NCBI GenBank assembly: GCA_002366635.1
Contig: DFBN01000020.1
Span: forward strand, 1 to 11,738
Source of the DNA: Caldifarciminota bacterium UBA3079
Lineage (GTDB): Bacteria > Hydrothermota > Tepidihabitantia > Tepidihabitantales > Tepidihabitantaceae
DNA: 11,738 bases
Reading direction: 5' to 3'
Below, one piece after another: positions 1 to 7,314 of this stretch; the stretch's first letter is position 1, and every line of letters starts with the position of its first letter. The position numbers were made by a program, and so were the translations under genes. The notes beneath the pieces are model-generated. The model was not told where the DNA came from. It made no database searches and worked only from the letters and a program-made list of their open reading frames with translations.

Positions 1-224
1 ATATCTTGAGGAGCGGTAGCAGGAGCGGTGAAATCGATAAAGATGTAATAACCTTCGGTATGTTTCTTAACCTGGTATGCGAGAGGTCGGCGTTCAACTT
101 TTTCCTGGCCGATTTCAGTTGCACCGTGCTTTTCTAAGAGACCCTTCAGTTCCCTAATGAATTTCTGGACATCCCTTTCAGAAAGGTCCGGAGTAAGCAG
201 CGCTGCTATTTCGTAATTATTCAA
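1..224 (-). CDS. rpsF: 30S ribosomal protein S6, N-terminal part (cut by window edge)
   Basis: Ribosomal protein S6 sits in the platform of the 30S subunit and binds 16S rRNA together with S18. The visible 74 codons read NNYEIAALLTPDLSE, then a helix (VQKFIRELKGLLEKHG), then a strand pair ending near YYIFIDFTAP. This is the S6 ferredoxin-like fold with its usual YEI... opening and the RRPLAYQVKKHTEGYY segment. The start is TTG at 224-222, placed by a strong AGGAGGA Shine-Dalgarno at 228-234; no ATG lies at the right distance. The stop of ychF is 15 bases upstream, so rpsF is very likely co-transcribed with it. The 3' end lies beyond the left edge. I translated the reverse strand by eye. The assignment is secure; only the C-terminus is unseen. 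Confidence 0.9.
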   Translation of the reverse strand, partial: MNNYEIAALLTPDLSERDVQKFIRELKGLLEKHGATEIGQEKVERRPLAYQVKKHTEGYYIFIDFTAPATAPQD

Positions 225-239
225 CTTTCCTCCTATGGT

Positions 240-1295
240 CTAAGTTCTGAATTTTACCAGCAGGACATCGCCATCCTGCACTGCATAATTCTTGCCTTCT
301 ATTTTGACTTTTCCCGTATCGCGGGCAATGTGGAAATCACCGGCATCGGTCAGGTCGTTATAGTTAAGGACTTCAGTTTTGATAAAGCCTTTGGCGATGT
401 CGGAATGAATCATACCGGCGGCCTCGATTGCGGTTGTGCCGGCAGGTGCGGCCCACGCACGGGATTCTTTTCCTTTGATTGTATAGAAGCGTATGAGGTT
501 GAGTTCTCTGAAGCACCGGCTTACTACACCGGCAGGGCCTTCAGGCGCAAGACCAAGGCTTCTGCGGAGCTCAATCTTTTCGTCTGCTGAGAAATCTCCC
601 ATTCCCTGTTCCAGGGCCGCGGAGAAAAGGAGATTGGTTTTGGACGCCACTCTGGGGAATCTGCTTTTATCGACCGATTCTGTATCAGAGCAGTTAACCG
701 CATAAATTGTAGGTTTGGTGATGAAAAGACCGAGAGACTTAACTGATTTGCGTTCCTCTCTGGAGAGTGCGGGTCGGGTAAATCCCTTTTCCAGTGGCTG
801 TTTCAGCTTTTCGAGGACCTGGAGCAAGATGCGGTTTTTAGAAGTTTTTGTTTCCTTGCGCAACCGTTCGAGCCGCTTCTGGACTACGGTAAGGTCAGCA
901 ATAGCGAGTTCTGTTTCGACGATGTCGGCGTCGCGGTCCGGGTCAATGGTATCGAATACATGGGGAATGTCAGGCGAGGAGAAATTGCGCAGGAGGTGCA
1001 GAATCAGATGGGCCTCGCGGATATTGGCGAGGAATTTGTTGCCCAGACCTTCACCTTTGCTTGCGCCTTTCACAAGTCCGGCGATGTCAACGAAATCAAT
1101 GTGGGCAGGGGTTAGCTTTTCCGGTTTGAGGAGCCGTCCGATAGTGTCAAGCCTCTCGTCCGGCACGGTCACCACACCGACATTCTTTTCGACGGTTGTG
1201 AAAGGATAGGAATCAACACGGGCAGAAGCCTCGGTCAGCAGGTTGAAAAGTGAAGACTTACCCGCATTCGGCAGGCCGACGATACCTACTCTCAT
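240..1295 (-). CDS. ychF: OBG-family P-loop NTPase YchF
   Basis: YchF (OLA1 in eukaryotes) is a cytosolic, ribosome-associated ATPase of the Obg family, linked to translation and oxidative-stress control. The 351 residues show the P-loop GLPNAGKSS at 7-15, switch I YPFTT at 30-34 and the G3 motif DIAGLVKGASKGEGLG at 70-85. A helical insert follows at about 125-170. The G4 position reads NCSD (201-204) instead of the guanine-specifying NKxD, as expected for a protein that prefers ATP. A TGS domain begins near 270 (RFYTIKGKESRAW...) and ends with the typical DGDVLLVKF tail. E. coli YchF is about 363 residues, so this copy is full length. Its ATG overlaps the pth stop as ATGA, with GAGGAA about 9 bases upstream, implying translational coupling. 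Confidence 0.96.
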   Translation of the reverse strand: MRVGIVGLPNAGKSSLFNLLTEASARVDSYPFTTVEKNVGVVTVPDERLDTIGRLLKPEKLTPAHIDFVDIAGLVKGASKGEGLGNKFLANIREAHLILHLLRNFSSPDIPHVFDTIDPDRDADIVETELAIADLTVVQKRLERLRKETKTSKNRILLQVLEKLKQPLEKGFTRPALSREERKSVKSLGLFITKPTIYAVNCSDTESVDKSRFPRVASKTNLLFSAALEQGMGDFSADEKIELRRSLGLAPEGPAGVVSRCFRELNLIRFYTIKGKESRAWAAPAGTTAIEAAGMIHSDIAKGFIKTEVLNYNDLTDAGDFHIARDTGKVKIEGKNYAVQDGDVLLVKFRT

Positions 1296-1855
1296 TTGTT
1301 TTCTTCCTCGGTCGGGTTGAATTTATTCATTGCGGTTTGGAGTCCATCTACCAGAACTGTCATGCCGGCGTCAGTTGCCCGTTTCAGTACGTCGGGCAGA
1401 AGTTCCATTTGTTCGGGCGTAAACGGCTCAAGCACATATTCGGCCATGTCTTTGCCAGGTAGTGGAGAATCGATGCCGATACGCAGTCGAGGAAATTCAG
1501 TGGTTTCAAGGTGATAGATTATCGAGGCCAGTCCTTTGTGCCCACCGTCAGAACCTTTTGGCCGCAGACGCAACCGGCCGAAAGGCAATGTCAGGTCGTC
1601 ACATATTACCAGAAATTCGTCTGGTTCTTCGGTCAGGTGTTCCTTTATTGCTATACCCGACTCGTTCATATACAAAAGGGGTTTCACCAGGGTAACGGTT
1701 CGTCCTGCAAGCACCGTTCTGGCCAGAAAACGCGCTGCGACATGTTTGAACCGAATTTGTAACCTCTGGGCGATTGCGTCCACTGCCATGAAACCGATAT
1801 TGTGCCGGGTATCGGCATAACGGTCAGCAGGGTTGCCCAGACCGAACACGGTCAT
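1292..1855 (-). CDS. pth: Peptidyl-tRNA hydrolase
   Basis: Pth cleaves the ester bond of peptidyl-tRNAs that drop off the ribosome, recycling tRNA. The 187 residues open with GLGNPADRYADTRHNIGF, giving the substrate-binding Asn (N8) and catalytic His (H18). LYMNESG carries the next conserved Asn (N64), and CDDLTLP supplies the Asp (D86). The loop GSDGGHKGL has Lys107 where E. coli has Asn114; the rest of the active site is intact, and this loop position varies in the family. Length matches the usual 185-195 residues. The ATG at 1855 overlaps the rplY stop as ATGA and has no clear Shine-Dalgarno, so translation probably depends on ribosomes finishing rplY. The pairing rplY-pth-ychF is common in bacteria. 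Confidence 0.96.
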   Translation of the reverse strand: MTVFGLGNPADRYADTRHNIGFMAVDAIAQRLQIRFKHVAARFLARTVLAGRTVTLVKPLLYMNESGIAIKEHLTEEPDEFLVICDDLTLPFGRLRLRPKGSDGGHKGLASIIYHLETTEFPRLRIGIDSPLPGKDMAEYVLEPFTPEQMELLPDVLKRATDAGMTVLVDGLQTAMNKFNPTEEENK

Positions 1856-2562
1856 TTCTTATGACCAGGTTTCGAACCCGTGTCTTCCTTTCCACGGGTT
1901 TTCCCCTCGTCAGTTTTCTTTTCCTTGACGAGTTCGGGTTCTTTTTCTTCTTCCTTGGTTTCGGTTTCCTCGGCGGTGACAGGTGCTTCCGCTTCTGCCT
2001 GGGCTGCTGCGAGCTTGCGCGGCACGATAATGGTAACGATGGGGGAATCGGTCGGAATAGTGAATTCAATATCTTCGGCCTTTAGGTCTGAGACATGAAA
2101 ACTCTGGCCGAGGTTGAGGTCGGTTATGTCAATATCAAAATGCCTGGGGATTTTGTCAATAGTTGCATGTACCGGAACTGCGCGTAGAATACGCTCAAGC
2201 ATCCCACCTGATTTAATTCCTTTGGGTATGCCGTGAGTGATAACCGGTACCTGCATCGTGATTTTCTCATGTGGGTGGACCTTCTGGAAATCGACATGGA
2301 GAAGGGAGCCGTCAATAGGATTACGCTGGAGCGTTTTTATGACGCATTTTAAGGGCTTGCCATTGATGTCGAGCTCGACAACCGGGCTGCTGCCGCGAAT
2401 CTCTTGGAGCAGGCGGGTGAATTCCCGGTCGTTTAATGAGAGCAGGGTTGACTGGTCGCCGTGGCCGTACATCACAGCCGGGACTGTTCCGGCCCGTCTG
2501 AGCTTTCTTGTTTTGCTTTTTCCTGTTTCAGTTCTGGGAGTTGCTTTGATTGTAAATGCCAT
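1852..2562 (-). CDS. rplY: 50S ribosomal protein L25, long CTC form
   Basis: L25/CTC binds 5S rRNA in the central protuberance of the 50S subunit. The first 90 or so residues form the L25 domain (MAFTIKATPRTETGKSKTRKLRRAG..., then VPAVMYGHGD...). Residues from about 95 to 180 form the second beta domain of the TL5/CTC type (PVITHGIPKGIKSGGMLE..., HFDIDITDLNLGQSFHV). The final 50 or so residues are a low-complexity Glu/Lys tail (ETETKEEEKEPELVKEKK) that is probably disordered. I start at the ATG at 2562, with AGAGGT just upstream, rather than an in-frame ATG 7 codons earlier that lies inside the end of prs. The gene follows prs by 13 bases and overlaps pth by 4. Length is 236 residues. Confidence 0.94.
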   Translation of the reverse strand: MAFTIKATPRTETGKSKTRKLRRAGTVPAVMYGHGDQSTLLSLNDREFTRLLQEIRGSSPVVELDINGKPLKCVIKTLQRNPIDGSLLHVDFQKVHPHEKITMQVPVITHGIPKGIKSGGMLERILRAVPVHATIDKIPRHFDIDITDLNLGQSFHVSDLKAEDIEFTIPTDSPIVTIIVPRKLAAAQAEAEAPVTAEETETKEEEKEPELVKEKKTDEGKTRGKEDTGSKPGHKK

Positions 2563-2575
2563 TATACCTCTTTGT

Positions 2576-3517
2576 TCAGACAAATAAGGAACTGACCGAC
2601 TCGCCCCGGTGGATACGCAGAATTGCTTCAGCCAGAAGCGGCGAGACAGACAGCACCTTTATTTTCTCGTTTTTTCTTTTCGGTGCCAGGTTGATGGTAT
2701 CGGTGATGATTACTTCTTTGATTTCAGAAGAGGCTATACGATTCACGGCAGGACCGGAAAGAATCCCGTGGGTTGCTACAGCACTGATGCTCTTTGCCCC
2801 CTGTTTGGCAAGGACACTGGCCGCAGCCACAAGGGTGCTGGCTGTGTCAATCATATCATCGAATATCAGCGCATCGAGTCCGGTTACTTCTCCGACAACA
2901 TTGACCGCTTCGGCCTGATTCGGTGCGGGTCGGCGTTTATCCACGATTGCAATCGGGATATTGCTGCCTAAACGTCGGGCGAAGCCGCGCGCGCGGTTGG
3001 CTCGGCCCGGGTCGGGCGCAACGACGACTAAATTCTGAGTCTTGCCTTTTGGGAAATGTTCGATGAATATCGGCGTTGAGTAAAGATGGTCCACCGGGAT
3101 ATCGAAGAACCCCTGAATCTGTTCGGCGTGCAGTTCCATTGTAAGAATTCTATCGGCCCCAGACCGGACGAGCAGATTGGCGACGAGCTTGGCAGAAACA
3201 GGCACGCGCGGTTCGGCCTTGCGGTCCTGGCGCGCATAGCCGTAATATGGAATAACCGCAGTGACGCGTTCGGCTGAAGCGCGTTTGAGTGCATCTATTA
3301 TCAGGAGCAGTTCAAGCAGGTTGTCTGCAGGCGGCTGGGTCGACTGGATGACAAATACATCGCTGCCCCGGACATTCTCGTTGATTTTGATTCTTATTTC
3401 TCCGTCGGCGAAGTTCGTCATATCCGCATCACCTAAGGGGAGTTCAAGGTGACGGGAGATTTTCTGGGCCAGGGGCTGATTGGCCCGTCCGGTAAATACC
3501 TTTAACTGTGGTTCCAT
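2576..3517 (-). CDS. prs: Ribose-phosphate pyrophosphokinase
   Basis: This cytosolic enzyme transfers pyrophosphate from ATP to ribose 5-phosphate, giving PRPP for nucleotide, histidine, tryptophan and NAD synthesis. The 313 residues match the class I bacterial enzyme (about 315). NFADGEIRIKINENVRGSD lies near 35-53, and YYGYARQDRK at 91-100 contains the flexible-loop Arg and Asp. MELHAEQIQGFF at 127-138 carries the catalytic His130. DKRRP lies at 193-197, and the PRPP-binding loop DDMIDTAST at 220-228 is DTAS where many enzymes read DTAG/DTGG. The ATG at 3517 has GAGG 5-8 bases upstream. It lies 20 bases downstream of the tRNA-Gln gene in the direction of transcription, so RNA processing at the tRNA would give prs its own 5' end. 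Confidence 0.97.
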   Translation of the reverse strand: MEPQLKVFTGRANQPLAQKISRHLELPLGDADMTNFADGEIRIKINENVRGSDVFVIQSTQPPADNLLELLLIIDALKRASAERVTAVIPYYGYARQDRKAEPRVPVSAKLVANLLVRSGADRILTMELHAEQIQGFFDIPVDHLYSTPIFIEHFPKGKTQNLVVVAPDPGRANRARGFARRLGSNIPIAIVDKRRPAPNQAEAVNVVGEVTGLDALIFDDMIDTASTLVAAASVLAKQGAKSISAVATHGILSGPAVNRIASSEIKEVIITDTINLAPKRKNEKIKVLSVSPLLAEAILRIHRGESVSSLFV

Positions 3518-3537
3518 ACTGCCTCACTTTCATTCAA

Positions 3538-3608
3538 CTGGGGCGGAAGGATTCGAACCTTCACAACAGGCTCCAAGGGCCTGGGTCCTGCCGTTAGACT
3601 ACGCCCCA
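3538..3608 (-). tRNA. tRNA-Gln (anticodon UUG), unusual C33
   Basis: The minus strand folds into a 71-nt cloverleaf. The acceptor is TGGGGCG (3602-3608) with CGCCCCA (3539-3545). The D arm is GTCT...GGAC. The anticodon stem CAGGC/GCCTG has a 7-nt loop CCTTGGA, and the T arm GAAGG/CCTTC has loop TTCGAAT. The discriminator is G and CCA is not encoded. The U1-A72 pair and G73 are hallmarks of bacterial tRNA-Gln. The stem register fixes the anticodon as TTG followed by G37. In that register position 33, nearly always U, is C; related tRNA-Gln loops usually read CTTTGGA. A shifted register would give TGG (Pro) with U33, but it breaks the stem. The gene sits inside the ispE-prs operon, 19 bases after ispE and 20 before prs. 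Confidence 0.92.
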
Positions 3609-3627
3609 CAAGCATTTTCAATCGCGG

Positions 3628-4485
3628 CTAGATGGAATAGGTTTCTACACAATGGAATCCGTGCCGAATCAATGCGGCCATCGGGTCTTGCGAGCCCTTT
3701 GTTTCCACTAAGCCGTAGACCGTACTGCCGGAACCGGAAAGCATAGCCAGATAACAACCGTTTCCCAGAAGTATCTGTTTCGCTTTTGCCAAGTCAGGGT
3801 GATGTGCGAAAATAACCGGTTCAAAACTATTCCTGACCCGGCCGGCTAAGCTTGCCAATTCTTTACGCCTTAATCTTAAGGCCACCATCTTAGGGCAGGG
3901 CTTTGGTGATGTCAATGATGGTTTGGGGCGAAACTTGTCCAGTTCATCGTATGCCCAGCTTGTGGAAACAGGATAACCGGGCAAATGCAGGATGATATTG
4001 AGGCGGGGTAGGTGAATGGGTCTCAGCTTTTCCCCTTGGCCCCGTGCTACGCAGGGACTGCGGCATACGAGTGCTGGCACATCACTGCCGAGCTCAAGCG
4101 CAAGTTTGTGAAGTCGGCGTGAAGAGAGAGGATAATTGAATATCCGGTTCAGGCCCAGAAGCACTGTGGCCGCATTTGATGAACCGCCTCCAAGACCTGT
4201 CCCGACCGGGATGGATTTCTTAATCTTGATGCAGCAGCCGGATTTGATGCCGGTCGCACTGAAAAAACGGTCTGCAGCCTGAAAGGCAAGGTTTGCTGGA
4301 CCTTTTGGCACATCTTTCGAATCGGCTGTGACTTCAATTCCAGATTCAGCAGTGGACAATATGATTCTGTCGCTTAATCTGAGTGGAACAATGATGGTAA
4401 TGATTTCATGATAACCGTCTGGACGTCGTTTGCCGACCCAAAGTCCAAGGTTGACTTTGGCAGGGGAACGAAGAATCAATTTCAA
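3628..4485 (-). CDS. ispE: 4-diphosphocytidyl-2-C-methyl-D-erythritol kinase
   Basis: IspE phosphorylates CDP-methylerythritol in the non-mevalonate (MEP) route to isoprenoids. The 285 residues show the GHMP-kinase layout. SPAKVNLGL with catalytic Lys10 comes first, followed by RPDGYHEI at 21-28. The phosphate-binding loop PVGTGLGGGSSNAA lies at about 93-106, with Asn104 where Asp is commoner. GSDVP carries the catalytic Asp135, and MLSGSGSTVYGLV lies near 248-260. E. coli IspE is 283 residues. The start is TTG at 4485; no ATG is nearby and the lysine motif fixes the N-terminus. No Shine-Dalgarno is visible, and the hydrolase stop codon lies only 4 bases upstream, so reinitiation from that gene is likely. 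No terminator separates the two. Confidence 0.95.
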   Translation of the reverse strand: MKLILRSPAKVNLGLWVGKRRPDGYHEIITIIVPLRLSDRIILSTAESGIEVTADSKDVPKGPANLAFQAADRFFSATGIKSGCCIKIKKSIPVGTGLGGGSSNAATVLLGLNRIFNYPLSSRRLHKLALELGSDVPALVCRSPCVARGQGEKLRPIHLPRLNIILHLPGYPVSTSWAYDELDKFRPKPSLTSPKPCPKMVALRLRRKELASLAGRVRNSFEPVIFAHHPDLAKAKQILLGNGCYLAMLSGSGSTVYGLVETKGSQDPMAALIRHGFHCVETYSI

Positions 4486-4489
4486 TTCG

Positions 4490-7006
4490 TTATTGGATAT
4501 AGGCTGATTTCTGGTCGATATTCCAGATTGGACTAAAGAAACCCGCGGCTTTCACCCCGGCCCAAGCCCAATGGCGCACCTGTTTGTCAAATACCATGAA
4601 GTCTGGAATCCCGGCACCCGAGTGCAGTATGCCCCAGAACATTGAAAGCTTTGTGTTTTCAGGGTCGGTGCCCATTCGCACTAAAACCAGATGTTTTTGG
4701 CTTTCAGGATTGGGGTAGACGAATATTGCAGCTAGGCTGTCGCCAAGGTCATGGGAGCCAAGAAACATCCTGCCCTGTCTGTTTTGAAGCGGTAGTTTTC
4801 GGTTTATCCTGCAGGTATATGAATTCTCATCAGGGCCGCCATAAAGCACAAGATTGTATTTCTGCTCCATTTCAGGTGTGACTTCTGAGTCTGGCAGGAC
4901 TTCGGCCAGACCGTTGCCGCGCAGCCACCAGCGCATTCCTTCCTGGGTTGCTGCATGATACAGGAAGCTGGTTAGGTTCGTGTCGACAGTGCCATAGACC
5001 AGCAGGAATGGTCTGAACATCGTCTGTTTGGCCGGGCCATAGAGTTCTGGTTTCTTGTGCAAGCGCTGGACCCGTGCCTTGCCAAATTTCCATCTTCCGT
5101 GTTCTTCGTGAACTGTGATATGGGCAGGTAGGGATATCCGGCCGCGCAAATGCTGTGAGTTAATCTCCAGGGTTACATTGCCCGGGAAAAATAGCTTCTG
5201 GTCGAGGTCCAGCGTAAACTGAGCGATGTTGCGGGTTGTGACTTTTACTACTTTGTGAGAAGCCCATGCCTCAATCTGAGCCAGTTTTCCTCCGGTGCGG
5301 ACCAGGTTGATTGTTATCCAGTAGGCATGGTTTGATTGTTCCAAATCAGCGGTGCGGAATAGAACATGGCGCGGCCCAGGATTTCTTGTCTTTGATTTGA
5401 AGAAGGCCATCATGTCAGGGTCGTCAACCGATGATATTCCGTTTTCATAAGTCCACCAGTGCTTCCGGCCGGGGACTTCTTTGTAAGTGTATTTGTAACC
5501 CAGTTCTTGAAGCCACTTGGCGAATTTGCGGCCATGAATCGTCGGGACATTGTCATCGTCACCGCCGTGTTGGATGAAGAATGGCAGGTTCAGGGCATTG
5601 ACCAGGAATGCCGGGGCGTTGTCAGATGCGAGTGCCATGTCATGAATTGCTTGCTGGGCAGGTTCGGCAAAGACTTTGGTGCGTTGCAGAAACCACGGTA
5701 TGTAAAGCTGGAAACTGGGCCAACCGGCACCGACTCCTGCTGCTGCAAAACGGTCTGGATGGGCAAGACCCACATGCCATGTGCCATGGCCGCCCATTGA
5801 ATGGCCGGTTAAGTAAACACGGTCCGGGTCTATCGGCAAACGGGCCAGAATAGTATCCAGCACCTCGATTGCATCCAGCCGGCCCCAGTCCTGCCAGTCA
5901 AACCCATAAGGCCGGCGATTGGTCGGGGCAACAACGAATGCCCAGTCCTTCGGCTTGTAACAGTTGACCAGTCCTGACGCTTCAACACCGGCACCGTGCA
6001 ACGAAAGAATCAAGGCATAACGCCTTTCCGGGTCAAAATCCTTTGGATAGAGTATCCCGTAATACTGGCATGAATTGTCAATGTAAGAACGGAATGTTAC
6101 TTTGTGCGATTCATCTGGTTTGCGGATACGCAGGCGCACAGTGTCAGAATACGAATAGTCCTGCCAGCGCACACTGACCACAAGCGGTAGCTTGCCGGTA
6201 TCTGCGGAAGGTTCAGGGATAGTCAGGCAGGTTGGAACCTTTTTGACCCCAAGCGCCGGCAGATTGGAAACGGTGGTCTCGGCCAGAACCGAATCACCGG
6301 ACATCGATATCGTGAGCACCAAGCTGTCGACTCGGGAACTTGTACAATTCAGAATCGGGATTCCGAGCCAGGCGGTGATGCTGGAATCGGCAATGGCATC
6401 AGGCACGGTCGCATCGCCGCAGACAGTCATCAGGGGCGATAGTGCGGGCACGAGCATGAACCTGACCTTGCGGTCGGCAAATCCGGATATGGACAGAATG
6501 ACTCGATTGGTTCCGGAGTCCAGAATTACAGGGGTGCGCAGCCAGCCGTGGCCATAAGCATCTCCTTGATAGGCTTTGCCGTTGAGTATAAACCCGGTTC
6601 GATGGGTGATTGCCAGGGCGCGGCAGGACTTCGGGCGTTCGAACTCGGCATATGCATAGCCGACAGCAAGCAGGCCAGCATAGCCATAATAATCCATAAT
6701 CGAATCCCAGCGGACATTTTGATAGTTGGTTTCAATCCAGCCGGCAGAATCGGCCTGGATTTTATGCCAGACGACCTCTCCGCCCTGCGCGAGTCCACAG
6801 CGCAATGTTTCACTTTCGACTGGCTTGAACTTCATCGGGTTCTCAATAACTCCGGTAATGCCTTCGCGGGCACCGACCGAGAACGGCCCGCACAAAAGCC
6901 AGTCCTGGATGACGATAGTATCGCTGATACTTGGTATCACTTCAGACCCGGCTGTTGCTATAGTTAGTCCGAACAGAACAGCAAAAAGGATGATAGTTCT
7001 TTTCAT
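4490..7006 (-). CDS. Secreted alpha/beta hydrolase, prolyl-oligopeptidase/esterase type
   Basis: This is a predicted exported serine hydrolase of 838 residues; its substrate is unknown. Residues 1-21 (MKRTIILFAVLFGLTIATAG) form a signal peptide. About 22-300 is beta-rich and unassigned. About 320-545 is the hydrolase domain. It has LSLHGAG (oxyanion region), the nucleophile elbow GHSMGGHG with Ser403, HGGDDDNVP with the probable Asp484, and GRKHWW with His516. This layout resembles S9-type peptidases and PHB-depolymerase-like esterases. About 545-838 is a further domain with GGPDEN and VYPNPES motifs, seen with such hydrolases in other uncultured bacteria but without known function. I start at the ATG at 7006 because it begins the signal peptide; an in-frame ATG 12 codons upstream would add a hydrophilic lead and lies on the -35 box. 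It is the first gene of the minus-strand run, 4 bases before ispE. Confidence 0.87.
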   Translation of the reverse strand: MKRTIILFAVLFGLTIATAGSEVIPSISDTIVIQDWLLCGPFSVGAREGITGVIENPMKFKPVESETLRCGLAQGGEVVWHKIQADSAGWIETNYQNVRWDSIMDYYGYAGLLAVGYAYAEFERPKSCRALAITHRTGFILNGKAYQGDAYGHGWLRTPVILDSGTNRVILSISGFADRKVRFMLVPALSPLMTVCGDATVPDAIADSSITAWLGIPILNCTSSRVDSLVLTISMSGDSVLAETTVSNLPALGVKKVPTCLTIPEPSADTGKLPLVVSVRWQDYSYSDTVRLRIRKPDESHKVTFRSYIDNSCQYYGILYPKDFDPERRYALILSLHGAGVEASGLVNCYKPKDWAFVVAPTNRRPYGFDWQDWGRLDAIEVLDTILARLPIDPDRVYLTGHSMGGHGTWHVGLAHPDRFAAAGVGAGWPSFQLYIPWFLQRTKVFAEPAQQAIHDMALASDNAPAFLVNALNLPFFIQHGGDDDNVPTIHGRKFAKWLQELGYKYTYKEVPGRKHWWTYENGISSVDDPDMMAFFKSKTRNPGPRHVLFRTADLEQSNHAYWITINLVRTGGKLAQIEAWASHKVVKVTTRNIAQFTLDLDQKLFFPGNVTLEINSQHLRGRISLPAHITVHEEHGRWKFGKARVQRLHKKPELYGPAKQTMFRPFLLVYGTVDTNLTSFLYHAATQEGMRWWLRGNGLAEVLPDSEVTPEMEQKYNLVLYGGPDENSYTCRINRKLPLQNRQGRMFLGSHDLGDSLAAIFVYPNPESQKHLVLVRMGTDPENTKLSMFWGILHSGAGIPDFMVFDKQVRHWAWAGVKAAGFFSPIWNIDQKSAYIQ

Positions 7007-7014
7007 AATACCTG

Positions 7015-7042
7015 AATATAGCCTGGTTTGGCCGCTGGTCAA
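7015..7042 (-). promoter_or_regulatory. Sigma-70-type promoter of the hydrolase-ispE run
   Basis: On the minus strand TTGACC (7042-7037) is followed by a 16-base spacer and TATATT (7020-7015), 5 of 6 matches at each box. The -10 ends only 8 bases before the ATG at 7006, so the transcript would start within a few bases of the start codon. The only Shine-Dalgarno-like bases (AGGT, 7013-7010) are 3 bases from the ATG. This is inferred from sequence alone. Confidence 0.55.
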
Positions 7043-7230
7043 CCTGATAAACCTTTTCCGCGATTAACTCTGCGGTGTGCAGTGATAAACTCATTTCAGT
7101 CATTTGGTCCTTCCCGCTCGATTCTGCATCACTTGACTATCACAACCAGCGCACCAGTCCACTCTTGACTTGGTTTCCTCAGTTACTACGATTCGGCATC
7201 ATGGGACAGGCGCAGGTCGTGGTTCCGCCT

Positions 7231-7258
7231 TTGACAATGGGTCGTTTCTTGCTATTCT
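7231..7258 (+). promoter_or_regulatory. Sigma-70-type promoter of the DUF433 gene
   Basis: TTGACA (7231-7236), a 16-base spacer and TATTCT (7253-7258) form a good promoter. The expected start of transcription is near 7265, leaving a leader of about 50 nt before the ATG at 7315. The -10 box lies inside the palindrome described separately. A weaker TTGACT-16-TACGAT pair lies at 7165-7192. Confidence 0.6.
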
Positions 7259-7268
7259 AGAATCGCAA
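7249..7268 (+). promoter_or_regulatory. Operator-like palindrome over the -10 box
   Basis: A perfect 10-base palindrome ATTCTAGAAT (7254-7263) is flanked by TTGC and GCAA, making a 20-base inverted repeat with one mismatched pair. It covers the -10 box of the promoter at 7231-7258. Toxin-antitoxin operons are usually repressed by their antitoxin at such sites, so self-repression by the DUF433 protein is the natural reading. This is inference. Confidence 0.5.
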
Positions 7269-7314
7269 TGAGCAAGAAGTCAATGACCAAAGGCTTCCAG
7301 GAGGAAAAACACAG

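Noticed and set aside
715-1209. 164-codon open frame on the plus strand opposite ychF
   Set aside because: Ser/Arg-rich antisense shadow of a well-conserved gene, with no recognisable motif.
2563-2583. Upstream in-frame ATG as start of L25
   Set aside because: It overlaps the end of prs; the ATG at 2562 has AGAGGT upstream and begins the conserved L25 N-terminus.
3538-3608. Reading the tRNA anticodon as TGG (proline) so that position 33 is U
   Set aside because: This register breaks the anticodon stem with a G-G pair, and the U1-A72 acceptor pair points to tRNA-Gln.
7007-7042. Upstream in-frame ATG as start of the hydrolase
   Set aside because: It coincides with the -35 box and places a hydrophilic stretch before the signal peptide at MKRTIILF.
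7075-7260. 61-codon open frame in the divergent spacer
   Set aside because: It runs through the promoter and operator of the DUF433 gene and has no Shine-Dalgarno or family resemblance.
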